This document shows positions 25,196-32,813 of a stretch of DNA of 33,938 nt, piece after piece (position 1 is the first letter of the stretch; the number at the start of each line of letters is the position of its first letter). The stretch comes from Paenibacillus phocaeensis (GTDB lineage: Bacteria; Bacillota; Bacilli; Paenibacillales; Paenibacillaceae). A program made the position numbers and the translations under genes. Under the pieces are notes generated by a model, which saw nothing but the letters and a program-made list of their open reading frames with translations, had not been told where the DNA came from and ran no database searches. The stretch spans positions 86,793-120,730 of the forward strand of contig NZ_FCOQ01000012.1 in assembly GCF_900021165.1 (NCBI RefSeq), given 5' to 3'.

Positions 25196-26044
25196 TTAAC
25201 GAAGCAGTTGCAGAACGCCTTGCGGTTGTTGGTTCGCTTGGGCCAACATAGCCGTTGCAGCTTGCTGAAGAATGTTGTTTTTCGTGAATTCGGACATTTC
25301 TTTAGCCATGTCAACGTCACGAATACGAGATTCAGCTGCCTGCAGGTTCTCAGCCGTCGTTCCCAGGTTGTTGATAGTATGTTCCAAACGATTTTGAACA
25401 GCACCGAGGTCGGAACGCATTTGAGATACCGTGTTAATTGCGGCTTGAACGAGGCTCAAGTTACCAGCTGCCGTAGAGTTCAACGCTCCTGCAGCGCTTG
25501 TACCCAGGCTTTGCAAACCTGTTGTGCTGCCAAATTCAACACTCAATTGGGTAGCTGTAGCCGACTCAAGAGTCAACGAAATTGTTTCTCCGCCATTTGC
25601 ACCCACTTGGAACAATACGCCAGTGGTTGTCCCATCCAACAATTTCTTAGTATTGAATTGCGTTTGCGAAGCGATGGAACCGATTTGAGCAGAAAGTTGT
25701 TTTACTTCGGAGTCAATTTTCGCAGCATCTGTAGTTGTCAATACTTCGTTAGCGCCTTGTACGTATAGTTCAGCCATACGTTGCAGCATAGAATGAGTTT
25801 CGTTCAACGCGCCTTCAGCAGTTTGGATCAAGGAAATACCGTCCAGAGCATTTTTGTTGGCTTGTTCCAGACCACGGATCTGGTTGCGCATTTTCTCGGA
25901 AATTGCCAAGCCGGCAGCATCGTCAGCCGCGCGGTTGATCCGGAAACCGGAAGACAATTTTTCCAGGGATTTGCCAGATGCAGAGTTATTGATAGTCAAC
26001 TGGCGTTGTGTGTTGTATGAACTGATGTTGTGGTTAATACGCAT
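25196..26044 (-). CDS. hag: Flagellin
   Basis: This is the filament subunit, exported through the flagellar type III system and assembled under the FliD cap. The product has 282 residues. The conserved N-terminal D0/D1 part (MRINHNISSYNTQRQL, LEKLSSGFRINRAADDAAGLAISEKMR) and the C-terminal part (NRLEHTINNLGTTAENLQAAESRIRDVDMAKEM to QPQGVLQLLR) flank a short, Ser/Thr-rich, variable centre (about 140-205). That centre is the usual site of O-glycosylation in flagellins that carry sugars. The gene is transcribed from a consensus sigma-D promoter with a leader of about 105 bases holding CsrA-type hairpins. The strong AAGGAGGA lies inside one of them. Confidence 0.98.
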   Translation of the reverse strand: MRINHNISSYNTQRQLTINNSASGKSLEKLSSGFRINRAADDAAGLAISEKMRNQIRGLEQANKNALDGISLIQTAEGALNETHSMLQRMAELYVQGANEVLTTTDAAKIDSEVKQLSAQIGSIASQTQFNTKKLLDGTTTGVLFQVGANGGETISLTLESATATQLSVEFGSTTGLQSLGTSAAGALNSTAAGNLSLVQAAINTVSQMRSDLGAVQNRLEHTINNLGTTAENLQAAESRIRDVDMAKEMSEFTKNNILQQAATAMLAQANQQPQGVLQLLR

Positions 26045-26050
26045 AATAAA

Positions 26051-26089
26051 ATTCCTCCTTGGAATATGTTGGTGATCAGCATCCTTGCT
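26051..26089 (-). promoter_or_regulatory. Two CsrA-binding hairpins in the hag leader
   Basis: On the minus strand, site 1 (26089-26078) is AGCA-AGGA-TGCT and site 2 (26065-26051) is ATTCC-AAGGA-GGAAT. Both are perfect stems presenting GGA in the loop, 12 bases apart. Site 2 contains the ribosome binding site. The arrangement matches the paired sites by which CsrA blocks hag translation in B. subtilis. Confidence 0.8.
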
Positions 26090-26156
26090 TCACCCTTTGT
26101 TTGGTCGATTCATGACTTGCGGCCGTCAATATCATGACATTCGTCCCATATTATCT

Positions 26157-26183
26157 ATATCGGACGCTAAGCGGCATTGTTTA
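26157..26183 (-). promoter_or_regulatory. Sigma-D promoter of hag
   Basis: On the minus strand TAAA (26183-26180) is followed after 16 bases by CCGATAT (26163-26157). This is the exact B. subtilis sigma-D consensus in sequence and spacing, except that the optional G before CCGATAT is T. Confidence 0.92.
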
Positions 26184-26209
26184 ACAGATATCTCGACATT
26201 TTTCAAAAA

Positions 26210-26449
26210 TTATTTTTTATCAGGTTGAACCATATTGAGGAGAAGCCTCTCTACCATATCGCCTTTCAACAATGCAGCATCCATGTTTTGCTGCTGAATC
26301 GCATGATAGATCTCTTCCCGGTAAATACTAACCTGCTCCGGCGCTTCAATGCCGACTCTTACCTGATCGCCGGAAACTTCCACAATGGAGATCACGATAT
26401 CGTGATTGATCATGATTTTTTGCCCTTTACTTCTCGATAGGATCAGCAT
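26210..26449 (-). CDS. csrA: Translational regulator CsrA
   Basis: This is a small dimeric RNA-binding protein that represses translation by binding GGA motifs in leader hairpins. The product has 79 residues with the typical MLILSRSKGQKIMINHDI start, VRVGIEAPEQVSIYREEIYHAIQ, and a short C-terminal extension. ATG 26449 follows AGGAGG inside the end of fliW, so the two genes overlap by 23 bases and are translationally linked. Its main target is expected to be the hag leader just downstream. FliW relieves the repression when flagellin is exported. Confidence 0.97.
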   Translation of the reverse strand: MLILSRSKGQKIMINHDIVISIVEVSGDQVRVGIEAPEQVSIYREEIYHAIQQQNMDAALLKGDMVERLLLNMVQPDKK

Positions 26450-26885
26450 GACCGGCCTCCTGTCCCACAGCGTTCATTATCAAGTATCGGGTCTGATATT
26501 CCGAGCGATCCAGTATAATTTGCGCCGCTTCCTTTGTTTTGGAATTCATAATGATCGGGGCCTTCAAATTAATGGAGATGTCGGATGAAGACCTTACCGC
26601 AACGATGGAACGTACAACCACTTGTTCTACTTTTTCGATGTGCAATAGGTCTAGCCAGCGCTGCTCAAGAGAAAAGTCATAGTTCAAGTAAAATCGAAAG
26701 GGGTCGGTAACTACAAAAGTTAAATGCTCGTCCTCCAAAGATTGAAAAAATTCAAAAGGACCTTGGCCTTCGGAAAGACTGATAAACTGTTTGTATTGCT
26801 CGAATCCTAGGATGGGAGAGACGAAAGTCCACGTATTATCGGAAACAGCTTCAATCTCACCAAACCTCGCCGTATTTACGATCAC
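26427..26885 (-). CDS. fliW: Flagellar assembly factor FliW
   Basis: FliW binds either flagellin or CsrA. When flagellin is secreted, freed FliW sequesters CsrA and lets hag be translated. The product is 152 residues from GTG 26885, which follows AAGGAGG by eight bases and gives the normal family length and start (VIVNTARFGEIEAVSDNTWTF). The open frame extends 28 codons further upstream with no ribosome site, so that extension is not accepted. Family motifs include FVSPILGFEQYKQFISL, FVVTDPFRFYLNYDF and SINLKAPIIMNSKTKEAAQIIL. The TAA stop lies inside csrA. Confidence 0.95.
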   Translation of the reverse strand: MIVNTARFGEIEAVSDNTWTFVSPILGFEQYKQFISLSEGQGPFEFFQSLEDEHLTFVVTDPFRFYLNYDFSLEQRWLDLLHIEKVEQVVVRSIVAVRSSSDISINLKAPIIMNSKTKEAAQIILDRSEYQTRYLIMNAVGQEAGHADPIEK

Positions 26886-26961
26886 ACCAAATACCTCCTT
26901 CGTCTCATAAAAATAGCTAGATGAAACCATTATGGGGTCCATATAGCTATAATGAATTCCA

Positions 26962-27534
26962 CTAAACAACTTCGTCTAATTGTCTTCCAGTGGCCGTAAT
27001 AAATATAAAGTTTTTCTGAATCAAGTATGGATTAACTTTCCCCGGATAATAATCAACAACCGGCTTGCGAAGCTCGGGATCCGCTGTCACTTTACCAGGA
27101 AGGTAATTCATCGAGAGAGACCCTGGGGTAAAGGTTACATCAACATTGTCATAATTCGGGGAGCCGCGAAACTCGATCGGCCTATCCTTCAACGCATTTT
27201 GCCGGGCAATCTCCGCAAAGGCATTCCCTGGGATATGAAAGGCCATCATTCGGTCACCTGCCTGAGCGATTTCACCGATATTTTGCAAGGACGACTCAAG
27301 CGAGCTTTGGGCGACTCGATCCGTAAACTCATCGAACTTGGCTAGTCCTAAGGCTGACCATGCTTTTCTTGCATCAATCTCCAGGGTTCCTTCCGATCGC
27401 TGCATTTCCAACTTTCCAGGCTCCTGATGCAAATTCAGTGAAGGTCGGGGTTGCTCTATACTCCAACGTCCTGGAGTGGTCTCTAGCGCGATTTTACTGA
27501 ACCCCTGTTGAATCTGAATGCGAGGGATTTGCAT
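26962..27534 (-). CDS. DUF6470 family protein (YviE-like)
   Basis: The product has 190 residues, nearly the same length as B. subtilis YviE, and sits at the same place between flgL and fliW. No signal peptide or membrane segment is seen. The N-terminus (MQIPRIQIQQGFSKIALETTPG) and the repeated PGK motifs (NYLPGKVTAD, DYYPGKVNPY) are typical. The function is unknown. Conservation of position suggests a filament-assembly or chaperone role. An ATG start with GGAGG upstream supports translation. It is cotranscribed with flgL (11-base gap). Confidence 0.88.
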   Translation of the reverse strand: MQIPRIQIQQGFSKIALETTPGRWSIEQPRPSLNLHQEPGKLEMQRSEGTLEIDARKAWSALGLAKFDEFTDRVAQSSLESSLQNIGEIAQAGDRMMAFHIPGNAFAEIARQNALKDRPIEFRGSPNYDNVDVTFTPGSLSMNYLPGKVTADPELRKPVVDYYPGKVNPYLIQKNFIFITATGRQLDEVV

Positions 27535-27545
27535 TTAACCCCCTC

Positions 27546-28448
27546 CTACCTTAGAAAGTCGAGCAAACTCGGTCTAATGATGCGCGCCATCGTATCCAGC
27601 GAAGCCTGATAAATGCTTTCCGCCGTCTTGAGTTCAGTAATCACTGAAGGCATGTCCGCATCTTCTGTCAAAGACTGAAGGGACTGATAGTTTAAATTCA
27701 AGTCTCCCAGCCTGCTCATCGTGAATTCAAGCCGGTTTTGCTTTCCCCCCACTTCGGCTTGGGCGGTAATCACATTTTCGAGGTTCTTTTGCAGCTGCGG
27801 GATGATATCCTGGATGGCCTGCGTTCCAGCAGCGCTTGTATCGTTTAGAGCGCTTTTAAAACTATCGACAACAGCAAATAATCCTGCCGCATCCCCCGAT
27901 GCTCCAAATACCTTGTCTCCCAAAAGGTTCACTGAGATATAAATACCCGCTCCGATCTGGTAATCGACCTCTCCCTGATCCAGACTATAAGCCGTGTTGG
28001 CCGGATCACTCGGATACGGTTGTTCATTTACACGTTCCCCATTAAAGATATACTTCCCTTTAAATTGCGAGTTTCCGAGGGAAACCAGTTGCTTGTAGAG
28101 TTGATCCACTTCTTGGGCTATGTTATTTCTGGCATCAGACGGAACGGTATCCGTGCCGCCTTGTACCGCCAATTCCGACAATCTTTGAATGATAGATGTC
28201 GTCTCGGTCAAAACACTATCCGTAAACGCCATCCAAGAATTCGCGTCTTCAGTGTTCTCCTCGAACTTCGTAGTCGAACTAATCTCCGCTCGATACTGCA
28301 AGGCGCTGGCAACGCCAACCGGGTCGTCGGAAGGGCGATTGAGGCGGCGGTTGGTCATCATTTGTTCCTGGTATTTGTCCAGACGTTTAAAATTGTTTTG
28401 CAGATTGCTCATCATGGAACTGCTCATCATCGATTGAGTAATACGCAT
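27546..28448 (-). CDS. flgL: Hook-filament junction protein FlgL
   Basis: FlgL (HAP3) joins the hook adapter FlgK to the flagellin filament. The product has 300 residues. The N-terminus, MRITQSMMSSSMMSNLQNNFKRLDKYQEQ, and NRPSDDPVGVASALQYR are diagnostic and resemble flagellin D0/D1. The C-terminus ends TMARIIRPSLLDFLR. It lies 18 bases after flgK, preceded by AGGAGAT. Confidence 0.97.
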   Translation of the reverse strand: MRITQSMMSSSMMSNLQNNFKRLDKYQEQMMTNRRLNRPSDDPVGVASALQYRAEISSTTKFEENTEDANSWMAFTDSVLTETTSIIQRLSELAVQGGTDTVPSDARNNIAQEVDQLYKQLVSLGNSQFKGKYIFNGERVNEQPYPSDPANTAYSLDQGEVDYQIGAGIYISVNLLGDKVFGASGDAAGLFAVVDSFKSALNDTSAAGTQAIQDIIPQLQKNLENVITAQAEVGGKQNRLEFTMSRLGDLNLNYQSLQSLTEDADMPSVITELKTAESIYQASLDTMARIIRPSLLDFLR

Positions 28449-28466
28449 TTGTTATTCATCTCCTAT

Positions 28467-30032
28467 CTACCGACCAACGACTCCGGTCCCGTTAATCAAT
28501 TTGTCCAACATTTCATCCATTGTCGTAATCACACGTGAGGAGGCGCTATAAGCGTGCTGGAACTTGATCATGTCCGCCATTTCCTCATCAAGAGAGACGC
28601 TGCTTACCGCTTGACGCATGCTATCAGCATGGTTCGACAACAACGTCCCGTTCTGAACCATCCGGTAAGCGTCGTCCGAATCCGTACCCAATTGGGCAAT
28701 GACAGATTGGAGATAACCGCCGAAAGTTCCTTCATTCGTGATCGCACCGTTCTGAGCGCTGAAATCGAACTTTCCTTCTGCCAGCGAAGCGATAAGCAAG
28801 GCCATATCCCCGTTCCCTTGAAGCACCTTCTCGGTAACTACGCCGTTCACGGCTACCTGTTCTGTCCGCATCGAGGCCGCGATATTGGCCAAGTTGGCTT
28901 CAATCTCCGGATTGACGCGAATACTTGCTGCAGTGATCGCTCCGCCATCACTGGATACAAAGAAATCTTTACCCACGGTTGCCGGCTCCTGTAGGGTGTA
29001 CCCTAATTTATGCAACCCGTTTAGCCCCTCAACGGTATACTTTGTATCTTGCGCGAGCTTACGCGGATTCGTCGGGTCCATCTGCGCACCGGGAATCGTA
29101 ACGCCTTGCGGCAGAATTGATCCCGCCGGCAAAGTGACTTCAATTTTGCCTGTAGCCAAGGTATTGGCCATTACATTCATTTGATTGATATAACCTTGAA
29201 CATAAATATCCCGCGATTGAATATAACCAATAATCTCACCTTTGGTCAGCGCTGCCGCATTGGCAAGAGTGAATTCCATGGGTTCGTCGTTCCCGTTGAC
29301 CACCAATACATCCCCAAAAACAACTTGGAAATTATCCTCGGTCTCTGTGACCTGGACGTTCCCGAGGCCCGATAACTTGTCGATAAGCAAATCCCGTTGA
29401 TCTCGCAAGTCGTTTGCATTATCCCCCAGGCCTTCCACGCGATTGATCATAATCGTCAAGTCGGAGATTTGTTGAATGGTATGGTTAGCTTCGTCGATTT
29501 TCACATCAATACGCTGTGTCAAGTTGTTGCTAAGCGTATTTAATTGCGATGCGATATGGTTGAACGTTTCGGTCAAAGCGATCGCCTTCTGTTGAACTAC
29601 GGTCCGCGAGGATAAATCCGAGCTGCTGGGGTTCTTGCTCAGTTGCTGCCAAGCATTCCAGAACTCTGAAATACTTGTTGCAATGCTGTTCTCGGAGGGT
29701 TCATTAAAAATCCCCTCGATGTTGGCCAACGCTTCTTGTTTAACGTTCCAGGTGGAAAGGTCCGAGTTTTGGTTGCGATACTCAATATCCAGCAAAAAAT
29801 CGCGAATTCGCTTTATGCTGGTGACTTCCACACCCATCCCGAGTTGGTTCGGACCCGTGGATTTATTCAACCCCGGAAACTCGATGGGTCTTGCCGCCGT
29901 CATATTGGCAACTTGACGAGAATAGCCCGGCGCGTTCGCATTCGTAATATTATGCCCGGTTGTGGCAAGCGCCGTTTGATGTGCAAGTATTCCGCGTTTA
30001 CCCACTTCCAGTGTATGAAAAGTCGATCTCAT
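28467..30032 (-). CDS. flgK: Hook-filament junction protein FlgK
   Basis: FlgK (HAP1) is the first adapter on the hook, exported with the help of FlgN. The product has 521 residues. The N-terminal flagellar rod/hook motif is clear (HTLEVGKRGILAHQTALATTGHNITNANAPGYSRQ), as is the C-terminal one (SSVSLDEEMADMIKFQHAYSASSRVITTMDEML). The middle domain is variable. ATG 30032 follows GAGGG. It lies 27 bases after flgN in the same operon. Confidence 0.97.
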   Translation of the reverse strand: MRSTFHTLEVGKRGILAHQTALATTGHNITNANAPGYSRQVANMTAARPIEFPGLNKSTGPNQLGMGVEVTSIKRIRDFLLDIEYRNQNSDLSTWNVKQEALANIEGIFNEPSENSIATSISEFWNAWQQLSKNPSSSDLSSRTVVQQKAIALTETFNHIASQLNTLSNNLTQRIDVKIDEANHTIQQISDLTIMINRVEGLGDNANDLRDQRDLLIDKLSGLGNVQVTETEDNFQVVFGDVLVVNGNDEPMEFTLANAAALTKGEIIGYIQSRDIYVQGYINQMNVMANTLATGKIEVTLPAGSILPQGVTIPGAQMDPTNPRKLAQDTKYTVEGLNGLHKLGYTLQEPATVGKDFFVSSDGGAITAASIRVNPEIEANLANIAASMRTEQVAVNGVVTEKVLQGNGDMALLIASLAEGKFDFSAQNGAITNEGTFGGYLQSVIAQLGTDSDDAYRMVQNGTLLSNHADSMRQAVSSVSLDEEMADMIKFQHAYSASSRVITTMDEMLDKLINGTGVVGR

Positions 30033-30059
30033 AAATTTGCCCTCGCTTCCTTTCGTCCC

Positions 30060-30560
30060 TTAGGCTCTGGTATCGAAATAACTTCTTTTTTGGGGTGTTG
30101 GCTGTTGTTTCGAAGGATCGCTGTACGTCATTTCGTCTTCAGGCAGACTTGTTAATAGATTCAAACTGTAATCAATGAACGTAAGGGACTGCTCGACAAG
30201 TTCTTTATTAATAGCATTAAGGCGTTTCAATTCATGCAAGGTAGACGACAATCGGCTCTGCGTTTCCAAGAGCATCTGTTTCTCCTGGGGATCAAATACG
30301 AGACGGGTCATTTCTGTGATCGTCAGATTTAACTGCGAACGGATTCCCTTCTCCTTCAAAAACTGAGACACGGCCTCCACACGCCTATCATCCATTTCGG
30401 CGGCTTGTTTCAGCACGCGAGTTTCTTTGGTCATGACTTGCGTCAAGCCAGCCACGTCGTTGTCCATCACTGCTTTTTGCTTCTCGAGGCCAAGTTCAAT
30501 TAAGGTACGGTACAACTCGTCCATACGTTGCAGCACATCGGTTACTTGTTGTACACTCAT
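30060..30560 (-). CDS. flgN: FlgN export chaperone for FlgK/FlgL
   Basis: The product has 166 residues and is almost entirely helical (VTDVLQRMDELYRTLIELGLEKQKAV; ETQSRLSSTLHELKRLNAINKELVEQSL), matching the FlgN family and B. subtilis YvyG in size. It keeps the hook-associated proteins soluble and guides them to the export gate. The ATG overlaps the flgM stop by four bases (ATGA), so translation is coupled. Confidence 0.92.
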   Translation of the reverse strand: MSVQQVTDVLQRMDELYRTLIELGLEKQKAVMDNDVAGLTQVMTKETRVLKQAAEMDDRRVEAVSQFLKEKGIRSQLNLTITEMTRLVFDPQEKQMLLETQSRLSSTLHELKRLNAINKELVEQSLTFIDYSLNLLTSLPEDEMTYSDPSKQQPTPQKRSYFDTRA

Positions 30561-30850
30561 TCTTTACCCTCGGATTCGACGAAAGACTTGAAGTAAGGGG
30601 CTAGCTTCTCCGCAATTTTTCCGGCATCCACATGGTAGGTTCCCGACGACACCGCTTCTTTCAACTCCGCAATCCGTTCACGGTGCTGGGGATCCTGAAT
30701 TTTCTTATATTCCTCAAGCATACCCTTCGCTTCCAACGAGATGGAAACCTGGTCAACTTGCTTTTTCTTTGGCAAATGGCTATCGCGGTTTTCAATATTC
30801 CGTTGATAAGGATTAATCCCGCCAATTCTTCCTGTTTCATTGATTTTCAA
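30557..30850 (-). CDS. flgM: Anti-sigma-D factor FlgM
   Basis: FlgM holds sigma-D (FliA) inactive until the hook is finished, after which it is removed and late genes switch on. The product has 97 residues. The N-terminus is basic and probably disordered (MKINETGRIGGINPYQRN, LPKKKQVDQVSIS). The C-terminal sigma-binding helices run from GMLEEYKKI to AEKLAPYFKSF. The start is TTG 30850, eight bases after GAGGTG. The weak start codon may keep FlgM dosage low. A sigma-D promoter lies directly upstream, giving the usual negative feedback. Confidence 0.95.
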   Translation of the reverse strand: MKINETGRIGGINPYQRNIENRDSHLPKKKQVDQVSISLEAKGMLEEYKKIQDPQHRERIAELKEAVSSGTYHVDAGKIAEKLAPYFKSFVESEGKE

Positions 30851-30875
30851 GTTTCATTCACCTCGCTTCAAATAG

Positions 30876-30908
30876 AAAAAGCCGATAATCTTTACTAAGT
30901 TTATCGGC
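30876..30908 (-). terminator. Terminator after yvyF, overlapping the flgM promoter
   Basis: On the minus strand GCCGATAA (30908-30901) pairs perfectly with TTATCGGC (30888-30881) across a 12-base loop, followed by TTTTT. The upstream arm is also the -10 box of the sigma-D promoter for flgM. Confidence 0.85.
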
Positions 30909-30927
30909 GTGGGTTTAGGCTTTTTTA
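30901..30927 (-). promoter_or_regulatory. Sigma-D promoter of flgM
   Basis: On the minus strand TAAA (30927-30924), a 15-base spacer and GCCGATAA (30908-30901) match the sigma-D consensus TAAA-N15-GCCGATAT at all but the last base. The expected start point is about 30894, inside the terminator loop. Confidence 0.9.
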
Positions 30928-30983
30928 ATAGCGAACCCTTGGAGGATTAAGAATATTATGCCAAAGTATCAGGCTTTTAGTCG

Positions 30984-31406
30984 TTAGGGACTACGAAATC
31001 TGTCGATAGCGTTATAAGCGCCATTGCCGCGTTTATCATCAAACTCGTTGTTTCTCTGGGACTCCCCTCTGGCCGCCGCAGCGAGATCACGCGTAAGACG
31101 GGTACGGCAGGAATCACACATATTCCCATCCCGAATGAGAACACCGCAGACTTCACAGGGATACATCATATTGGGGTTATTTGCAACGGAGATGCGTCCT
31201 TCTTTGATAAATTTGGTGATTTGACGAATCGAAACGCCTGTGGCTTCATGAACTTCCTGAATCGTGGCCATTTTCTCTTCACGCAGATATTTCAGGCATT
31301 TTTCGTATTCTTCCTCAATGTCTTTGATGCAAGAAGGACAAATATCTCTGAAATTATTGGCAAACAATCTCCCGCAGCGCGGACAATTCCCTAGATTGAT
31401 CCCCAT
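30984..31406 (-). CDS. yvyF: YvyF-like flagellar operon protein (two zinc ribbons)
   Basis: The product has 140 residues, as in B. subtilis YvyF (TIGR03826 family). The N-terminal CPRCGRLFANNFRDICPSC and central CEVCGVLIRDGNMCDSC look like two four-cysteine zinc ribbons. Between them is a helix-turn-helix-like stretch (MATIQEVHEATGVSIRQITKFIKEGRI), resembling a MerR-type or archaeal-type DNA-binding fold. The C-terminus is low complexity. It lies between comFC and flgM, the conserved place. It is possibly a regulator of late flagellar genes, but its function is not established. A candidate sigma-A promoter lies at 31457-31487. Confidence 0.93.
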   Translation of the reverse strand: MGINLGNCPRCGRLFANNFRDICPSCIKDIEEEYEKCLKYLREEKMATIQEVHEATGVSIRQITKFIKEGRISVANNPNMMYPCEVCGVLIRDGNMCDSCRTRLTRDLAAAARGESQRNNEFDDKRGNGAYNAIDRFRSP

Positions 31407-31456
31407 ATGCTTCTACGTCCTTTCAGAATGGCTTCATTTAATGTTAGATTACCCTA

Positions 31457-31487
31457 TTTATGAAGGGTTCGTCTACAGGTTTGTCAA
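31457..31487 (-). promoter_or_regulatory. Candidate sigma-A promoter for yvyF
   Basis: On the minus strand a perfect TTGACA (31487-31482) is followed after 19 bases by CATAAA (31462-31457). The spacer is long and the -10 weak, so this is tentative. Transcription could also come through from comF. Confidence 0.4.
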
Positions 31488-31517
31488 CAGAAATGCAGAA
31501 TTTTGTAAGAAATTAAG

Positions 31518-32810
31518 TTAAGATCGGGCCCAGGTCAAGCAGTAAATTTCGGCACGTCGTCCGATTCGGCCGCAGAGCTCGTGCAGGGCTCGGGAGCAAG
31601 CCTCCAGCGTACTTCCCGTTGTATATACGTCATCAACCAGCAGCAAACGCACCGGCTCGGGAGAAGGATCAGTCAGGATTCGGGAAAAAGGATCCGGTCC
31701 CCCGGCCTGGCCAAGCGGGAACGTTCCCTCCGCCTCGGTCGGGAGCGCGCGGGCCCTGGGGAGAGGGGGACCCCCAACCCATGAAGCTGCTCCAAATCTT
31801 GGAGCGAGCCAATTCGAGGATGCGCCTCGACTCCGCTTTACCACGTTTACTGCTGCCGACAGCTTCTCCGCGGCCTGGGCGGTCGGCCGAAAAACATCGT
31901 GCAGGTCGTGCATCCGCTCCCAGCGGGTCTTGAAGCTTTGTTTCTCGGTATGCCGGGAGCGCTCCAACAGATTCAGCAAGGGGATACGGCCTGCCGACGC
32001 AGCGCCATAGGCCAGCCGGGCAGCTTGATTGAACCCCCGTTCCTGCATGCGGCCGCTGCTGACCGGAACAGCAGTCACCGCGTGGAAACGAAAGGATGTG
32101 CCGCTTCCATTGCCGGGAATGCCGGCTTCATCCAGTTCTTGGATCATCCTCCGGTACGCCGCTCCCGTCATGCGGGCCAGAACGGTGCCATACGCTTCAT
32201 TTCCGCGATATTTGTACTGGGCAAGCCACTCGCGCATCGCCGGGCTGTAAGCAACGGCGCTTCGATTTATCACGAAGCTGCGGGGGGCCTGTCCCGTCCG
32301 AGTGCAATCCGGGCAGCCCACCTGGCGACCGCAGATCCGGCAGCGGAGGCTTTGGATCCATGGGATCGAGATATAGCAGGACAAGCAAATTTCCGGGTAA
32401 CCCCGCACGCGGTCGGAAATCGTTTTGCCGCAGGTTAAGCAAGGAATGGCGGGCGGAGCAAGCAGTTGATGCAACGGGGAAAACAAGCTGGTCCAGGAAA
32501 AGGTTCGTCCCTCATGAAACCGGTAGGTGCTTGAGGACAAGAAGTTTGATGAGAAGTCATCCGCAAGAAGGGCGTCAGTTGCCGCATGCCCCCCTTTTTT
32601 CGCCGAAATTGGCAGTACCTTTCGAAGGTCCTGCTCGGGAACCGGCCTGACCTTGGCATTCGCATCATCGTCCGCCTGCACCGGGAGGAGCCTGCCTCCA
32701 CATAACTCACAGGGACTTTGCCGAGGAATCCGGGACGTTGTCGCCCGGTTCCAATCGCGGCTGCGCGCCCGGTACCCGTCATTTGCAACACTCTGGGATG
32801 ACTTCATCAT
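31518..32810 (-). CDS. comFC: ComFC phosphoribosyltransferase-like competence protein, extended
   Basis: ComFC works with the ComFA helicase in uptake of single-stranded DNA during transformation. The PRPP-loop motif LLLVDDVYTTGSTLE is intact near the C-terminus, and the ERGFNQAARLAYG and KQSFKTRWER stretches are typical. Zinc-type cysteines occur as CELCGG (about 34-39), CLTCGK...CLSC and CRICGRQVGCPDC (about 124-170). At 430 residues it is far longer than the usual 230-250. There is about 80 residues of low-complexity sequence after CELCGG and about 60 Pro/Gly/Ala-rich residues between DVFRPT and LLLVDD. Both stay in frame without stops. The ATG lies three bases after the comFA stop, with GAAGGAGGG overlapping the comFA end. 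Confidence 0.9.
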   Translation of the reverse strand: MMKSSQSVANDGYRARSRDWNRATTSRIPRQSPCELCGGRLLPVQADDDANAKVRPVPEQDLRKVLPISAKKGGHAATDALLADDFSSNFLSSSTYRFHEGRTFSWTSLFSPLHQLLAPPAIPCLTCGKTISDRVRGYPEICLSCYISIPWIQSLRCRICGRQVGCPDCTRTGQAPRSFVINRSAVAYSPAMREWLAQYKYRGNEAYGTVLARMTGAAYRRMIQELDEAGIPGNGSGTSFRFHAVTAVPVSSGRMQERGFNQAARLAYGAASAGRIPLLNLLERSRHTEKQSFKTRWERMHDLHDVFRPTAQAAEKLSAAVNVVKRSRGASSNWLAPRFGAASWVGGPPLPRARALPTEAEGTFPLGQAGGPDPFSRILTDPSPEPVRLLLVDDVYTTGSTLEACSRALHELCGRIGRRAEIYCLTWARS

Positions 32811-32813
32811 TTT

